DNA of 64,000 nucleotides from Petrosia ficiformis (GCA_947044365.1 OX345636.1:26215466-26279465); one strand, 5' to 3'. Positions 10,793 to 22,440 are shown, counted from the stretch's first letter. Notes: generated by a model from the sequence alone, not told the origin. A program made the numbers and translations.

Positions 10793-11067
10793 GTGCAAAT
10801 CCAGCTGCATCAGCCCGCAATGTTAAAAAATGGGTACGTGGCATAGTTGTTGAACGTGCTGGACTTGAATGTGAAGTTAAAGGAACTGACGATGTAATAG
10901 TACCAGGATTATATCAGAAATTACTGCTACAACACCACGCAGAAATTGAAAGAGTTTTCTCATCTTTTAGGCAATGGGGATACGAATGTGAGCAAGGTGG
11001 TACTTTTGTTGGGCAAATACTTTGCAATTACCTAACTGTCCCTGAAAAAACCACACTTATGGATTAA
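10793..11067 (+). CDS. Probable exon, unknown protein, running into a miniature element
   Basis: Acceptor ATGTAG, then an open frame beginning ANPAASARNVKKWVRGIV and containing VIVPGLYQKLLLQHHAEIER and FSSFRQWGYECEQGGTFVGQ. The frame ends (TTLMD stop) inside the left arm of the inverted repeat that starts at 11056, so the last codons come from inserted DNA and the original 3' end is lost or spliced. No family recognised. Confidence 0.4.
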
Positions 11068-11338
11068 AATACAATTTGGAAATACAACTGAAAATAGGCA
11101 GTTATGAGATACATTAATGGTGGCCATTGTATTGCTTTTCACCTTTCCATTGTCAGTGAGGTTGGGCACCTCTGTTTTGCTAGCCACTGCTAAAGCGAAA
11201 AAACAGTTTGAAAAGATCTCAAAATGGAAAATTAATGACTTCGATGGTATACTTGCTTCATGAGGATGTCTGATTTCCATTCTAGATCTAATTTGATGCT
11301 GTATTCATGTAAAACAACAAATAATTTTAATCCATAAG
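11056..11338. mobile_element. Miniature inverted-repeat element, about 283 bp
   Basis: Perfect 15-bp inverted arms CTTATGGATTAAAAT (11056-11070) and ATTTTAATCCATAAG (11324-11338). The interior shares word patterns with the elements at 27.2, 29.0 and 29.6 kb (AAAATAGGCAGTTATG, GCTAGCCACTGCTAAA). It looks like an older, diverged member of that family. Confidence 0.65.
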
Positions 11339-12348
11339 CCAGCTGGCTGTGAATTTTAAGCATAAACTCAGTCAGTGGACACCTCAGCTGTAAAGGCAAC
11401 TTCTATAGGCATAAAATGACAGCTTTAGATGCAAAGAAGTGTAAATTAATCACCCCAGCTGTTTGACATGTGAATCCCATGGAAATGCATTCATTAGAGC
11501 CAGTCAGGCAGGTTAGTTATTGTAATGCCTTATGAACATAACATGTCTATTTTTGAGCCTTACAATTTAAGTGAACAGGAAGGGATGCTAAAATGTCAAT
11601 ATCAATCTCTTGCAAAAAATTGCATCAAAAATACATCATTTAGCATAAGCTCTACGCACACAATTCCTTACCTTCGAGTAAAAAAAAAATTCTTGTCATT
11701 TTATTTTCACGCATGCACTGTCATACACTGCCTAACCGTTGTGGCAAACCTCGTGTTTATTAGTCTCTCTACTAAGTTGATAACTTGTACAACCAAGGTA
11801 AGTAATAATTGGTGTAAATTAGCTAACTTGACCTTAATATTATTTGCTAATAATTTGGCTTGGACAGTGCTTGTATATATCTATTAACCTGTATGTTGTT
11901 AGGGGTATAATCACAGAGTTGATTTAAAACCCATAATTGTAAATCTTGTCTGTGAGTTTAGTACAACACTTTCACTGAAGACACAATGACCACAGCATTA
12001 CATGCAGATATAGAACAAAAAGGAGAAAAAAGTGATGCTAGTTCCAGTCATTCCTCTTCCTCTGAAAAAAGTGAGGACCTTGTATTATTATTGAGGTTTC
12101 ATTAGTGAAAAATGTGTACTTTCTTTTTACCATTAGAACTTACTATTTGAGGGAAAATTGAACTTGGAAGGACATTCCACAACCTGATTCATCCCCCGAC
12201 AACAAAAGCTCAAATTAGAAGGTAATATAAAACCAAGCCAAATTATTAGCAGTGATCATTTGTTTAAAGCTTGCTAAATATATATGTATGTATATATATA
12301 TATATACAATTTATACATATTAATAGAAAAGGTTATGTCTTGCCAGGA
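11339..12348. other. No firm gene; one exon-like scrap
   Basis: At 12006-12068, after ACATTACATGCAG, there is a short serine-rich open run (DIEQKGEKSDASSSSHSSSS) ending at GTGAGG. This could be an exon. The rest is AT-rich without recognisable content; 12284-12310 is a TA-rich simple repeat. Confidence 0.3.
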
Positions 12349-12428
12349 GTGCTATATCAGGTTTATAATCACCAAGCAGGAGGGCCACAGACCTCAAGGC
12401 CAAGGTGATTATAAGCCTGATATAGCAC
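12349..12428. repeat. Long hairpin, 25-bp arms
   Basis: Arms GTGCTATATCAGGTTTATAA... (12349-12373) and ...TTATAAGCCTGATATAGCAC (12404-12428) pair over 25 bp with one mismatch around a 30-nt loop. Flanks pair weakly for another 10-15 bp. A related half-arm (GGTGATTATAAATGTGATAT) lies at about 40755, so this is probably a miniature element rather than a unique structure. Confidence 0.75.
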
Positions 12429-12707
12429 AAGGGGGCATGACAGCCATGACTTCAAAGTCATGTTTGTACAGCTGAAACTACAAACTACACAATGCACAAG
12501 TCAAACCACCATGGATGTAGCACATTATTAATTTTGTTATGTTGTACAATATTAGTGAGTTCAATACAAAGGTGTTGACAAACCACAGTGCACATATCAG
12601 ACATCAAAGGGTTTAGGTTTAGGTTTATTTATTAATGGACCAAATCAGCTAAGAGCTGCTTTTAAATGGTACATATGACACATATAGATATTACAATACA
12701 TAGAAAA

Positions 12708-12770
12708 AAAAGAAACTTTTTTTTTTGTTTTTTTTTTTGTTTTTTTTTTGTTTTTTTGTTTTTTTTTGTT
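12708..12770 (-). repeat. A-rich block (A with scattered C) in the LINE 3' UTR
   Basis: On the minus strand, runs of 7-12 A separated by single C. It lies about 100 bp before the element's end, so it is internal to the 3' UTR and not the terminal tail. ORFs across it are low-complexity artefacts. Confidence 0.8.
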
Positions 12771-12833
12771 ATAAATATACAAATAAGGAAACAAAGAATT
12801 AAAAATATATATATGTACAATCCACATACAATT

Positions 12834-13592
12834 TCAAGACAATACAAGAAACTCTTTACATTTAGTCTTAAATGTTGTTAGATTACATGCAGACCTTACA
12901 TGATCTGGTAGTGAGTTCCATATGAGAACACCCTGATAAGCAAACGATCGTTTCAGGATGTTTGTTCTTGGACGATGAACATATAGTCCACGGCAGTTCC
13001 TTGTTTCGTGTTGATGTATTCGGCTGGTTGATACAAATATTTCACTGAGGTAAGAAGGGGGGTAACCTCTAACACATTTATAAACCCAGATAGCCAAATG
13101 ATAATCTCTCCTCTCACCCAGGGTTGTCCACCCCAGTTGCCTTCTCAACTGTGTGGCTGATGACCTGTAAGGTGCCCCTAAGACAGCTCTTGCAGCATTA
13201 TTGTGGACCACTTCCAATTTATTAGATGCAGACTTTGTACATCCATGCCATACAACATCACAATAATCCAAGGCTGGTAGGACCACTCCTCTGTAAAGTT
13301 TGTCAATAGTCTCTAAAGGCACCATATGGCTAAGTCTTCTTAACATTTTTACTGTTTTACTAGTCTTTTGTCTTAACTGAAGAAGATAGTCATTCCAGGA
13401 GAGGTGACTATCAAGTAGCACACCAAGGTATTGCACATAATTTACCTGCTGTAGAAGTTTACCCTCAAAGACAATATTTAGCTTTGGTGATTGTGAGAGT
13501 GCTGGTCTACTACCAAACAAAATAACTTTAGTTTTAACTGAATTCAGGTGGAGCTTTTGTTCGGTTGTTCGGTCAACCACTTGGCAATACAA
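12834..13592 (-). pseudogene. LINE reverse transcriptase, thumb and C-terminal part
   Basis: Continues the polymerase after a frameshift. The thumb begins KLHLNSVKTKVILFGSR and shows NYVQYLGVLLDSHLSWNDYL, typical of CR1/Jockey LINEs. Then come YRGVVLPALDYCDVVWHGC and the conserved tail RSFAYQGVLIWNSLPDHVR. The upstream join carries an 8-bp tandem duplication at 13558-13573 that breaks the frame. Confidence 0.85.
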
Positions 13593-14641
13593 TGGAAGTC
13601 ATTACTGAGCCTGTCCTCAATTTCTGGAAGAGATTTGGAGGCAGTATGCATGGCTGTATCATCTGCAAACTGATTTATTTCACAATTGCAGGCTTGCTTA
13701 GGGAGATCCCGCACATACACAGAAAACAGTAGTGGACCTAAAATTGATCCTTGGGGTACTCCACAGGTAACTAATTTAGGTTTTGACATTTTATTTTGGA
13801 ATCGTACAGATTGGACTCTGCCATCTAAATAATTCTGAAACCAAAGCAAAGCTTGAGTATTCACACCAACATCTGCCAAGTGTTCCAACATAATAGAATG
13901 ATTTACAGTATCAAAAGCCTTGCGAAGGTCCAAGAACAATGCACCAACATAGCATCCATTGTCAATTGCCTTCATCCAGTTGGTTGTAGTTTTCAATAGT
14001 AAAGAGGCGGTGGAGTAACCACTTCGAAAGCCTGACTGTTGAGGAGGCAAAAAATTGTTTAATTCTAGATAGTCCAATAGTTGATTGTGAACGATCCGCT
14101 CTAGAATTTTGCTTAAAACAGGGAGGGTAGAATTAGGTCTATAATTGTTCATTAGAGTTGCATCATCACCCTTGTACACTGGTATAACTCTTGCTTGTTT
14201 CCATTGTTGTGGTACTTCACCAGATACTATGGAATGGTTAATAATATTTGCGATACTTGGAGCTATAACCCGAGATGCTTCTTTTATTAGTAGAGCTGGA
14301 ATATTGTCAAATCCCATAGCCTTTTTACTATGGAGAGCTTGAAGATGATGGAAGACTGTATTAACAGATACACATTGAAGACTAAATATCTTGCCTACAC
14401 TGGCATTGGTTGCCAACAGAGGTTGATATTCAGTTGCCAGACCTTGATTGAGTGAAGAACCAACATTCACAAAGTAATCATTAAATGCATTAGCAACAAC
14501 AGTTGGATCAGAAGTTAGCTGTCCATTTATCTGCAATGCTGGTGTTTTTTTGACAATTTGATGGTAGTAGTTGCTTAACATTGTTCCAAAAGGTCTGTGG
14601 TGTAGGAGATTTGTCAGGTAGGAGGTAGTAAAAATACTCAC
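13544..14641 (-). pseudogene. LINE reverse transcriptase, fingers and palm
   Basis: Copies element RNA into DNA at the target site. Visible blocks include KQARVIPVYKGDDATLMNNY, SGFRSGYSTASLLLKTT, ALFLDLRKAFDTVNH (first catalytic Asp), CGVPQGSILGPLLFSVYV and the catalytic box NQFADDTAMH. The real protein continues from the endonuclease frame (a shift near 14560) into this one, and into the 12834-13592 frame after the 8-bp duplication. Catalytic aspartates are intact, but the ORF is broken. Confidence 0.88.
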
Positions 14642-15452
14642 GCTTTGCCTTCCTTAGCTCACTAGTGAGATGATTTCGCAAGCATTTGTACAACTTGAAA
14701 TATATTTCTTTCTTTTGTTTACTTGCAGTACGGCGAATGAGGTCTCTCTGACGCATAAGCTCTTTTATTTCCAAATTCATCCACGGAACCTGTCTTTTCT
14801 TACATTTCTTAGTTCTAATCGGGGCATGTTCATTTGCAATCTCCATGAATAGTGTATACCAAGCATAGTAACAGTCATTAATATCATTGAATATTTCACA
14901 TATTGACCAAGGAACCTGTGATAGATCTCGGCAAAAACTGTCAGAATTAAAGTTTCTCATATCACAATAGGTACTAAACCTAGGAGAGAGCTTTAATGTA
15001 GACTTACGAACACAATACACTGCATGATGAGCGCTCATTGAATGAATTAGGACACCAGAATCACAAACAACCTCCTTGTTAGTGGTAATCACAATGTCTA
15101 ATAGTGATTCTGAATGTGAAGTGACTCTGGTCGGAGTATGAATCAGTTGATCCATGTGGTAAGATTCACAGAGAGCAGACAGGCTGTCGTCCTTACCCGG
15201 AAGCAGATTGAAGTTAAGATCGCCCATAAGGATTAATTCCAGCTTACTATCAAGACACCTTGCCAGCATGTCTGATAGGGTTGTTAGGGTCACATGGTTA
15301 GCCTCTCTAGGAGGAATATAAACGCATGTAATTAGAAATGGTTTTCGATTTGGGATCTGAATTTCAGCTACAATGTGTTCTAAATCATTATGTTCTAGGT
15401 CAAACCGACGAAACATACTAATTCCATCTGCATAGTAAATATATATATCAGG
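14508..15452 (-). pseudogene. LINE apurinic-type endonuclease, N-terminally truncated
   Basis: Nicks target DNA for target-primed reverse transcription. Visible are IYYADGISMFRRFDLEHNDL, LITCVYIPPREANHV, the catalytic block LELILMGDLNFNLL and SHSESLLDIVITT. The conserved HH region is present as HSMSAHHAVYCV. The first part of the domain (the NxRS and ETW blocks) is missing because the element ends at 15452. Confidence 0.85.
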
Positions 15453-16616
15453 ATATGTGACCGCGAATGAGAAAACGTGTCTTGTGCGACTTTTATTGAT
15501 ATTGAGATATTAGCCAAAATAGATGGCATAGCTAACACTTGTCGAAATCGAGATTTCGCTTGCTTTATGATTATAGGTGACTTACTCATCCTCTGAGTTG
15601 ATCTAAAGTCCTCTGGAGTACTTCGCTATACTGCAAATACTCGTTTTATCACAGAGAACGTCAGCCATTGCTATAAACACGAAGCACAAACAACGAAATG
15701 TAACGCGGACGCTAACGGGAAATTCCATAGCAACGCATAGCAACGAATTTTATTTCAACAAAGAAAAGGCTCTTACTCAAGCTATGAACTCAACTAGGGT
15801 ACTTCTAACTGCTGGAGGTCAAGATGGTAAATGTCTAATCGTGCTACCATATCTGTGTGAAGAGTGAGTAACATTATCAATGTTTATGATCATTAAAAAA
15901 TAAATAACATTTTATAATGTTTTATAACAGATTTTGATGTTCAGTGATGATGTAGAAAGACTCGGTGATGTTGAGAACTTGTGATAAGGAGCTTGAACCT
16001 GTTGAAAATACATGTATTAATAATTTTTTAAAACTTTAGTTAAAAGAATATAAACAAAAGGAAACAACTCAAATAACTAAAACCAACTGAGTTAGCATAA
16101 CTACACGCATACAAGATAAAACTGTTACAGTTAATAACATCCCAGTTTCATGTCAAGTACAACAAATGCATTCCAAGAAGGTAAACAATAAATTTTATCT
16201 ACAATAATCATACTCACAATTTATGAGATTTCCTCCATCAATTTGGGCCTTGGATTGCAGAACAAGACACTCTAAACTAAGGGTGAACTTTACCATTCCA
16301 AATGAATGACAATATTGGCTATTAACAGTAAAAAAACAGGCATTTACAAACCTCCAAAAGCTTGTTTCTCTCTCACATGCTTGCGTAAACGGATAGTTTA
16401 CGGGAAAACGTGAAAAATTTTATAAATGGCTTTTCTAGCATTTTAATTTTAATTGCTGTCAAAGCTTTGAGGGAGTGTAACTCAGCAACGGAACATCAGA
16501 TTGCAAAATCGAAACCATCAGGAAGTAGCTTGAAACATGGAGAATCCGCTGATAGCAAAAACTCAATTTTGAATTTTAGTCCCACAAGACACGTTTTCTC
16601 ATTCTCGGTCACATAT
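15453..16616. mobile_element. Inverted pair of terminal repeats, possible 1.16-kb element
   Basis: ATATGTGACCGCGAATGAGA (15453 on) and its near reverse complement ending TCTCATTCTCGGTCACATAT (16616) match over about 40 bp with few differences. The outer 10 bp also match the termini of the miniature family at 27-30 kb (TATGTGACCG). The interior has no transposase. It does contain an exon-like piece at 15755-15866 (MNSTRVLLTAGGQDGKCLIV) followed by GTGAGTAA. Either this is one non-autonomous element with captured sequence or two separate ends. Confidence 0.5.
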
Positions 16617-16742
16617 ATATGCACAGCAGATGAGGTGCTATATATATCATATATAGCACTACAAAAACCTATATATATATATATATATAGATAAATAGAA
16701 GATAGATAAATACTTGTATATATGTATTTTTGTACTTCACAG

Positions 16743-18846
16743 TTATTGAAGCACAAGAAAAGTGTTTATTTTCTAAATTTCTTAAATGGATCGACGAAGT
16801 AACATTCATTTCCAGAGAAGCTGACAATATATGTGCTGCATTTGCGGTTGAGATATTGATGGAATCTGAACTTATTGATAATATAACACACTGGCCTAAA
16901 GGATCAACAGATATTTGTACTAATTGCAAAGTTGATCACACACTAAAACAGGATTTACAGAAAGTAGCATGGAAATCACTACAAGTGCAACCACCCGCTA
17001 ATGTGGTAAGAGTAGTCCTTACTTCTAAATATTGTATGTTTATCTTGTGTAGCCTTTTAGAGTAAAAGAAATCGTTACTACAGCCCATAGTGCAATGCAA
17101 CAAAGATGGGGAGATGGATGCAGCAAAGAATACATAAGAACTCTGCTCCAAGCAGTCAGACAGAATTTCATGTGTATTGAACACAGTCATTTCTTGAAAT
17201 GTGGGTTGCATTTTCTATGCAGGTCATAAGACATGCAATTAAAAATAATTGTATCTGTTATGTTTAGATTAAATCCAGCCAAACCAGATACTCCTGGTGG
17301 AGCTTTTATTGAAATGGCAATATGGAGGAAGTTTGTTCCACAAACTACGGAAGAAGATACAATTGGAGTATTAATTGTATTCTTAAGGTAGATAATTATT
17401 TCCCACAAGGGAAGGCACTTTTGGTTTGATATCACAATTCTGTGATGTTATAACCTTGCACAATTGATTTTGATGGGCGATATAATCATTTTCAATGAGT
17501 TAATCACATGATTGGCTGAGTGCATGTATATATCTTTTCTGACTCCTGAACATAGAAAAAATGTTGATTAATGTTTATCAGTATATTTTTCCAACCCTTG
17601 TTAGCTTAGGTTAGAGTTGGGCAATAATTGTATCGCAATTGTATCGCAATTGTATCGCATGATTTTGGTCTGTCAAGCAAAAGCAAAATATCGTTTTGCT
17701 AATATTTATAATAATTTATTATATGTAGTTGAAAAATAAAAATACTATAACAATTAGTCTTGAATCTCAAAAGGATCATCTTTTAATTAAATAATAGGTG
17801 TTTTTGCTATGAAAGACAGTGTGAATAGTTAACTGCATTATTGTAATAATTACAACTAATTGCAGAATGTAATTTATCACCCAACACTAAAATAAGCCAC
17901 ACCAACAATTCACAGATACTGATAACTAAATTTGCAACAGAATTAGATCTCAATTTAATAATCACAAGGTGGCCAAATCAAATGGTTGCATTATGTTGCA
18001 ATCAGTCATAATCCAGCTTATTCCCTCCTACACAACAAAAATGATTTATTTGTTAGTACAGTTGCAAGGAATAGTAGAAATTGAAATTCAGGTCATGTAG
18101 GGGTGTCATGTATCCTCTCTAATCAATATCTAAAGTAGAATATTTTAATTAAATTGGAACCTTCTTTGTAAATCTAATACGAGATATTAGGAATGATAAT
18201 TAATTATATTTGGTACATATATCTTTTACATATCTTACAAAGTAGCTATGCTTTTAGATGTATACATGCATGTGTGGTAAATTATGACTCTACATAATCC
18301 TGTGGGAAGCTAATTATGCTAATAAATTTTCTTTACAAAAGTATGTTTTTTAATTGAGGTTGGGAGGATGGATCAAACAATATCAATATAAAAATTATGA
18401 TTTTGTGAAATCATTACATTTCTGGTTACTATAGGGTAAACCAGATGTATGCCTCATGTTGGAGAGGAGCACTTCTGTAACCGTAGTCACAACAGAGGTA
18501 TGTTTATATAGTCTATATGTAATTTGTGATGAATGTTTATTGTTACTTCTATTAGGAAAAAAATGAGCAACTTAGTGGTTTTAATAATATATCAGAACAA
18601 AAAATTGACCGTACTTCTCTTGGACAATTAATGTTCTATTTAGCTTGTCATGCTATGCAAAATGCCACAACATCAGTTGTATTCGATGAGCTAGGCATTT
18701 ACACTGAAGCTTTCAAAGTATGTGCAGTATTTAAGATGTTTCATAATTCATAATTGTCATCACAGGCGGCCCTTCTATGCTGGTGCCATATCACTGAAGC
18801 ACCTAAGGGCTATTTCTTTTCAAAAAAGGGCATCAAAAAACTTTAA
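16743..18846 (+). CDS. Multi-exon gene of unknown function
   Basis: Likely exons are 16743-17005 (IEAQEKCLFSKFLKWIDEV ... LQVQPPANV), 17053-17220 (PFRVKEIVTTAHSAMQQRW), 17266-17389 (LNPAKPDTPGGAFIEMAIW), 18435-18497 (GKPDVCLMLERSTSVTVVTT), 18556-18717 (SLGQLMFYLACHAMQNATTS) and 18766-18846 (AALLCWCHITEAPKGYFFSK, stop). The last three are all phase 0 and join without a stop across introns of 58 and 48 nt, which is strong evidence for a real gene. The donor after exon 2 is weak and a 1-kb AT-rich stretch separates exons 3 and 4, so another exon may be missed. The 5' end is not visible. No domain is recognised. Confidence 0.55.
17400..18430. other. Intron or spacer with a hAT-like terminus
   Basis: AT-rich. 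At 17612-17660 the sequence TTAGAGTTGGGCAATAATTG followed by three ATTGTATCGC units looks like one end of a hAT-type non-autonomous element. No matching second end was found. Confidence 0.4.
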
Positions 18847-18925
18847 AAAATAAAGGGCCACGTCATTCAAATAAGAGTTGCTGGGCTAAACGAAGGTGGT
18901 TTAGACTTGTTGACATCGACGGGAA

Positions 18926-19440
18926 TATATCAGTTAATGAAAGTAGTAGTTGGGTTTATCAACAATGGAATGGACTGATTTGTCAACCAGTACTATTGAT
19001 CTTGTACAAATTTAATTTTTTCCCATCATTTGTGAACCATCTTGTACTTTAATTTTTTCTCATCATGATTTGTGTACCAGTAATATTGATCTTATAAAGT
19101 ATGTAATATTGATCTTGTACATTTGATTGATTTCAGTCGTGTACCAGCTATTGCTGGATTCATTTGGATATTCGATCGTAACCACCCTTGTTAGTATATA
19201 TCAGCTAATGAAAGTAGCAGCTGGGTTTGTCAACAATGGAATGGACTGATTTGTCAACCAGTACTATTGATCTTGTACAGATTTAATTTTTTCCCATCAT
19301 TTGTGAACCATCTTGTACTTTTAATTTTTTCTCATGATTTGTGTACCAGTAATATTGATCTTGTACATTTAATTGATTTCAGTCGTGTACCAGCTATTGC
19401 TGGATTCATTTGGAAATTCAGTCGTAACCACTCTTGTTAG
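18926..19440. repeat. Direct tandem duplication, unit about 245-270 bp
   Basis: The segment starting TATATCAGTTAATGAAAGTA (about 18926) is repeated from about 19196 (TATATCAGCTAATGAAAGTA) to 19440, with small deletions in the second copy. Each copy holds an open run GLICQPVLLILY and ends CACYCTTGTTAG. Just before copy one, 18850-18925 also reads as protein (GPRHSNKSCWAKRRWFRLVD). Confidence 0.85.
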
Positions 19441-22440
19441 CTTTACCCAGACTGCACCACGTGGAAGTCAGAGTGTATAGCAGTCCGTATGTTGGTCCAG
19501 AAGCTTGAAACACACTAAATATATGTGAGCTCTGTTGCTTCGAAAGACCTTTGATGTATTCCAAACAAGTCTGATAAAATAAACAATTAAATGATGTTTG
19601 CATACAGATTTGCTTGAATTGAAATTACCTATACAATGTACATAGTACAATGAATACACAATTACTTATTAAAAGGATGGCTTGTATGTAAACAAGGGTT
19701 AATGAACTACACTTGACATGTGGCATTCCCTTTGTCACTTATCTTTCTCCTAAGAGGGCACTCTTTAAGTGACTGGTACGCAGATGTTTATTAGAACCAC
19801 ACTTACAGGTTTTCTTACTTGTTACAACAGAAACATCATCAGGTCCAGTAACAGTTGTTATTAGATGACTGTTACCTTCATCATCATCTGCTTCAACATC
19901 TAGTTCATCATCTCCATATCCATGACTTGTCTCTTGTTCCTGTATCCATTGCTTCCTTAGTTCTTGTTCTATTTCTCTCTTTCTCTCTTTCTTTTCAGTC
20001 CAATCCTTTTTCTTTTAAATTCATCAGTTTTAATTTTTTCTAGCTTTTTTACCCTTTCATCATTTGCCTTTCTCTTTCTAAGAGCATCTTCCATTCCATC
20101 AAACAAAGGTAACTTAAGTCGGCGGAACAAATCCAATAACTAATGATACTGTACCCCCCTCTTATCTGTTAACCATGTCATGTTACTTTGACACAAACCC
20201 AAGTTTGTTGATGATATGTAATGTAATCTATGTAAATAAAGATTCTTTCTCCTAAATCTAACCAATACATTATGTGAGGCTTCAGGAAGGTTTGAATGTC
20301 CCCTCCCTAGTACAGGATGTATTAATTCATGAGCACGAGAAGCACGTTCAACACACTCAATCTCGTAGGCTAAGGAATGAAGTGGACAAGTGAGGGGATT
20401 TTTGGTAGAATATAAATTACCATCACATGTCACTTCATCATCTTCATCACATTGCTTACATACACATGTTTTTAGACTATGAAAATCACAACTTCCACCC
20501 CCACACTGATGGATATTACATGGTATTTTCCTAAGTTACATAATTTCTTTTCAAAGGAATCTGGATCCTTACCTGAATGAACAAGGCAACAGAAGAAATT
20601 AATGCGTGCTTGCTTAATGAATTTATCTGATAAACAACCACACTTCTTTTTGTGTTTACCACCTGCACAACAACATTCAACTGTCTCAACATCTGGAAAT
20701 TTTACTTGATGTTTTTTCTGATATTGCTTAGTAAATGTTTTTATAGCAGCCATCTTTTTAATTTATTAATGTGGGGCCGAGCAACATGTCCACCACAAAG
20801 CATAACACGTGTTGTTGTTTCATCAGGATAGTATACACATAAAGAGTTAGCAGAAGAGGAATCACCATCTTGCTAATGTACTTCTATATGCATATTATCA
20901 TCTCTTGCTAAACCAAATGCAATTTCAGCAGCATGACCTTCAGCTGCTTTTGCTGTACCTTCAAATAAATCATCATCAATCACATCATCATTACCTCACA
21001 TACATAAATGCACAACGTAAAAAAGTGAATTGTTACGTAATGTGAAGGTGTGATTCTGACTACAAAAACCTCTAGTAAGCCATGTACCATCCCCTGTTGT
21101 TACTGCACGATGATTCTACCTAAATTATCTGATCCTAACTTATACATATCTTCCCTAGCTTCATCACACATTTCCTGTGTCATATCTAATACACATGGAT
21201 ACACAAGCTTTATCATATCATAAAATGATTTACATGTAACAGCTGAAACGCCTAAAAATTGTCGAAGAGTGCAATAATATTGCATATGTGTACAACCACA
21301 TGCATAAAATGCTACTTGTAAAGCTAGTCCAACCATTGTAAGACATGATGACTCAACTAATGGAGAACTGTCAAATGTTAGGCTTCTCATTTTACAACCG
21401 TTACATGCAATTACTATTTTGATAGCCCCACCCAGTCCTTCAGATATTGCTCTAATTGGAACAAAGGTACCATTACACCCTGGAGTTCGACATGCCATAT
21501 TCTCATTCATCTGATCTATGAAAGAAGCTACTTGTGAAGTAAGGCATACAAACATACCCATCTCTAAATTAACAGACTCTACCCGAGAAAGACGCAACCT
21601 CTTCTCTGGAGTTGGTAGATAGTCTGAACTACTACTAGGACTAACATATTCATCTTCACTTACCACTGTGCTGGGTGATGGAACTCCAGTCTGGAAATAC
21701 TCCACTACATCTGGTAGTTGTGAGGTAGATTCTGTTTCAACAGGATTAATATCTGGGATCCTTCTCTCCTCCTGTGGCTGTCCAATTTTTCTCCTCAAGT
21801 TCATCATCTTCATCATCTTCATCCTTTTCTTTGATAAGTATCTGACACTATCTCTCTTAGTTTTTTTGTATCCATTTTCAAATAAATAGGTATGTGATTA
21901 ATTACGCATGCGTATTATATCAGATTCAAAGTCAATGGTACATCGTATCATATATTTCGAAGCATGTGCGCATGGGCACATGCTTCGATTCACGTCAACT
22001 ATAACGAAGCTTTTTTCACCAATGAAGCATATTCCTTACCCAATTGGACAGCCCACTCGTAATAACTTCTAAATAATGCACACTTCTGTCGTGGATTTTT
22101 TTTTCTCTTACCAGAAAAGTACTTTCAATTTCAGTGTAGGATATAATGATCAATAATAAAATATATATGAGAGAAAAAGAAATTTCACCACACCAGATGT
22201 TTATATCTGGAATAGAACTATAAATTTGAACACAAAAAACAAATGTTAATTCTTTTCTTGTGGTGAAATTTTCCATTGAATCTGCAAAGAAATATTGACG
22301 TTGAACTGAATATTTCTATATCTGAAAGTAGCAAACATCTCAAATTGCATATTTGTAATTAGTAGGTGTACTGCTTTAACAAAATGCTATAAAACATTGA
22401 TTATCAATCACAAAATTTTATCCTCTCTTCCTACCTTAAA
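19431..22440 (-). mobile_element. 'Mutator-like transposase domain' element, copy 1
   Basis: Shares long stretches of coding and non-coding sequence with 57605-61905, so it is a dispersed repeat of about 3 kb. Common sequence starts near CACTCTTGTTAG at the left and stops near CTTCCTACCTTAA at the right. A TTAA sits at the right edge in both copies, but no clear terminal inverted repeat was found. The non-coding part upstream of the ORF (21890-22440) is also conserved. Confidence 0.75.
19739..21875 (-). pseudogene. Mutator-like domain protein, copy 1, several frameshifts
   Basis: A likely start ATG is at 21875 (MDTKKLRE). The main N-terminal frame (21822-21100) includes DINPVETESTSQLPDVVEYF, an acidic Ser/Pro region, CRTPGCNGTFVPI, and a domain with VAFYACGCTHMQYYCTLRQF. 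After a shift near 21110 the protein continues TTGDGTWLTRGF, EGTAKAAEGHAAEIAFGLAR, MLCGGHVA, the cysteine cluster ECCCAGGKHKKKCGCLSDKF and CNLGKYHV. Then it runs TCPLHSLAYEIECVERASRA to WLTDKRGVQYH. A highly charged coiled-coil-like tail and a CKCGSNKHLRTSH motif end it at 19739. This matches proteins annotated with a Mutator-like transposase domain in invertebrates. At least four frame changes or stops make it inactive. Confidence 0.75.

Larger units (their letters stand above)
12608..15452 (-). mobile_element. Non-LTR retrotransposon (CR1/Jockey type), 5'-truncated
   Basis: Minus-strand order is endonuclease, reverse transcriptase, C-terminal region, 3' UTR with an A-rich block, then a 3' tail of two CCTAAA units before CCC. 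The 5' end stops inside the endonuclease at 15452, exactly where a repeat terminus (ATATGTGACCG) begins. Two frameshifts divide the protein. No target duplication was recognised. Confidence 0.85.

Noticed and set aside
12645..12881. Lysine- or phenylalanine-rich ORFs
   Set aside because: They translate the A/T-rich block in the LINE 3' UTR.
19431..22440. Terminal inverted repeats for the Mutator-like element
   Set aside because: No convincing inverted pair was found at the shared boundaries, so none is claimed although TTAA is present at the right edge.
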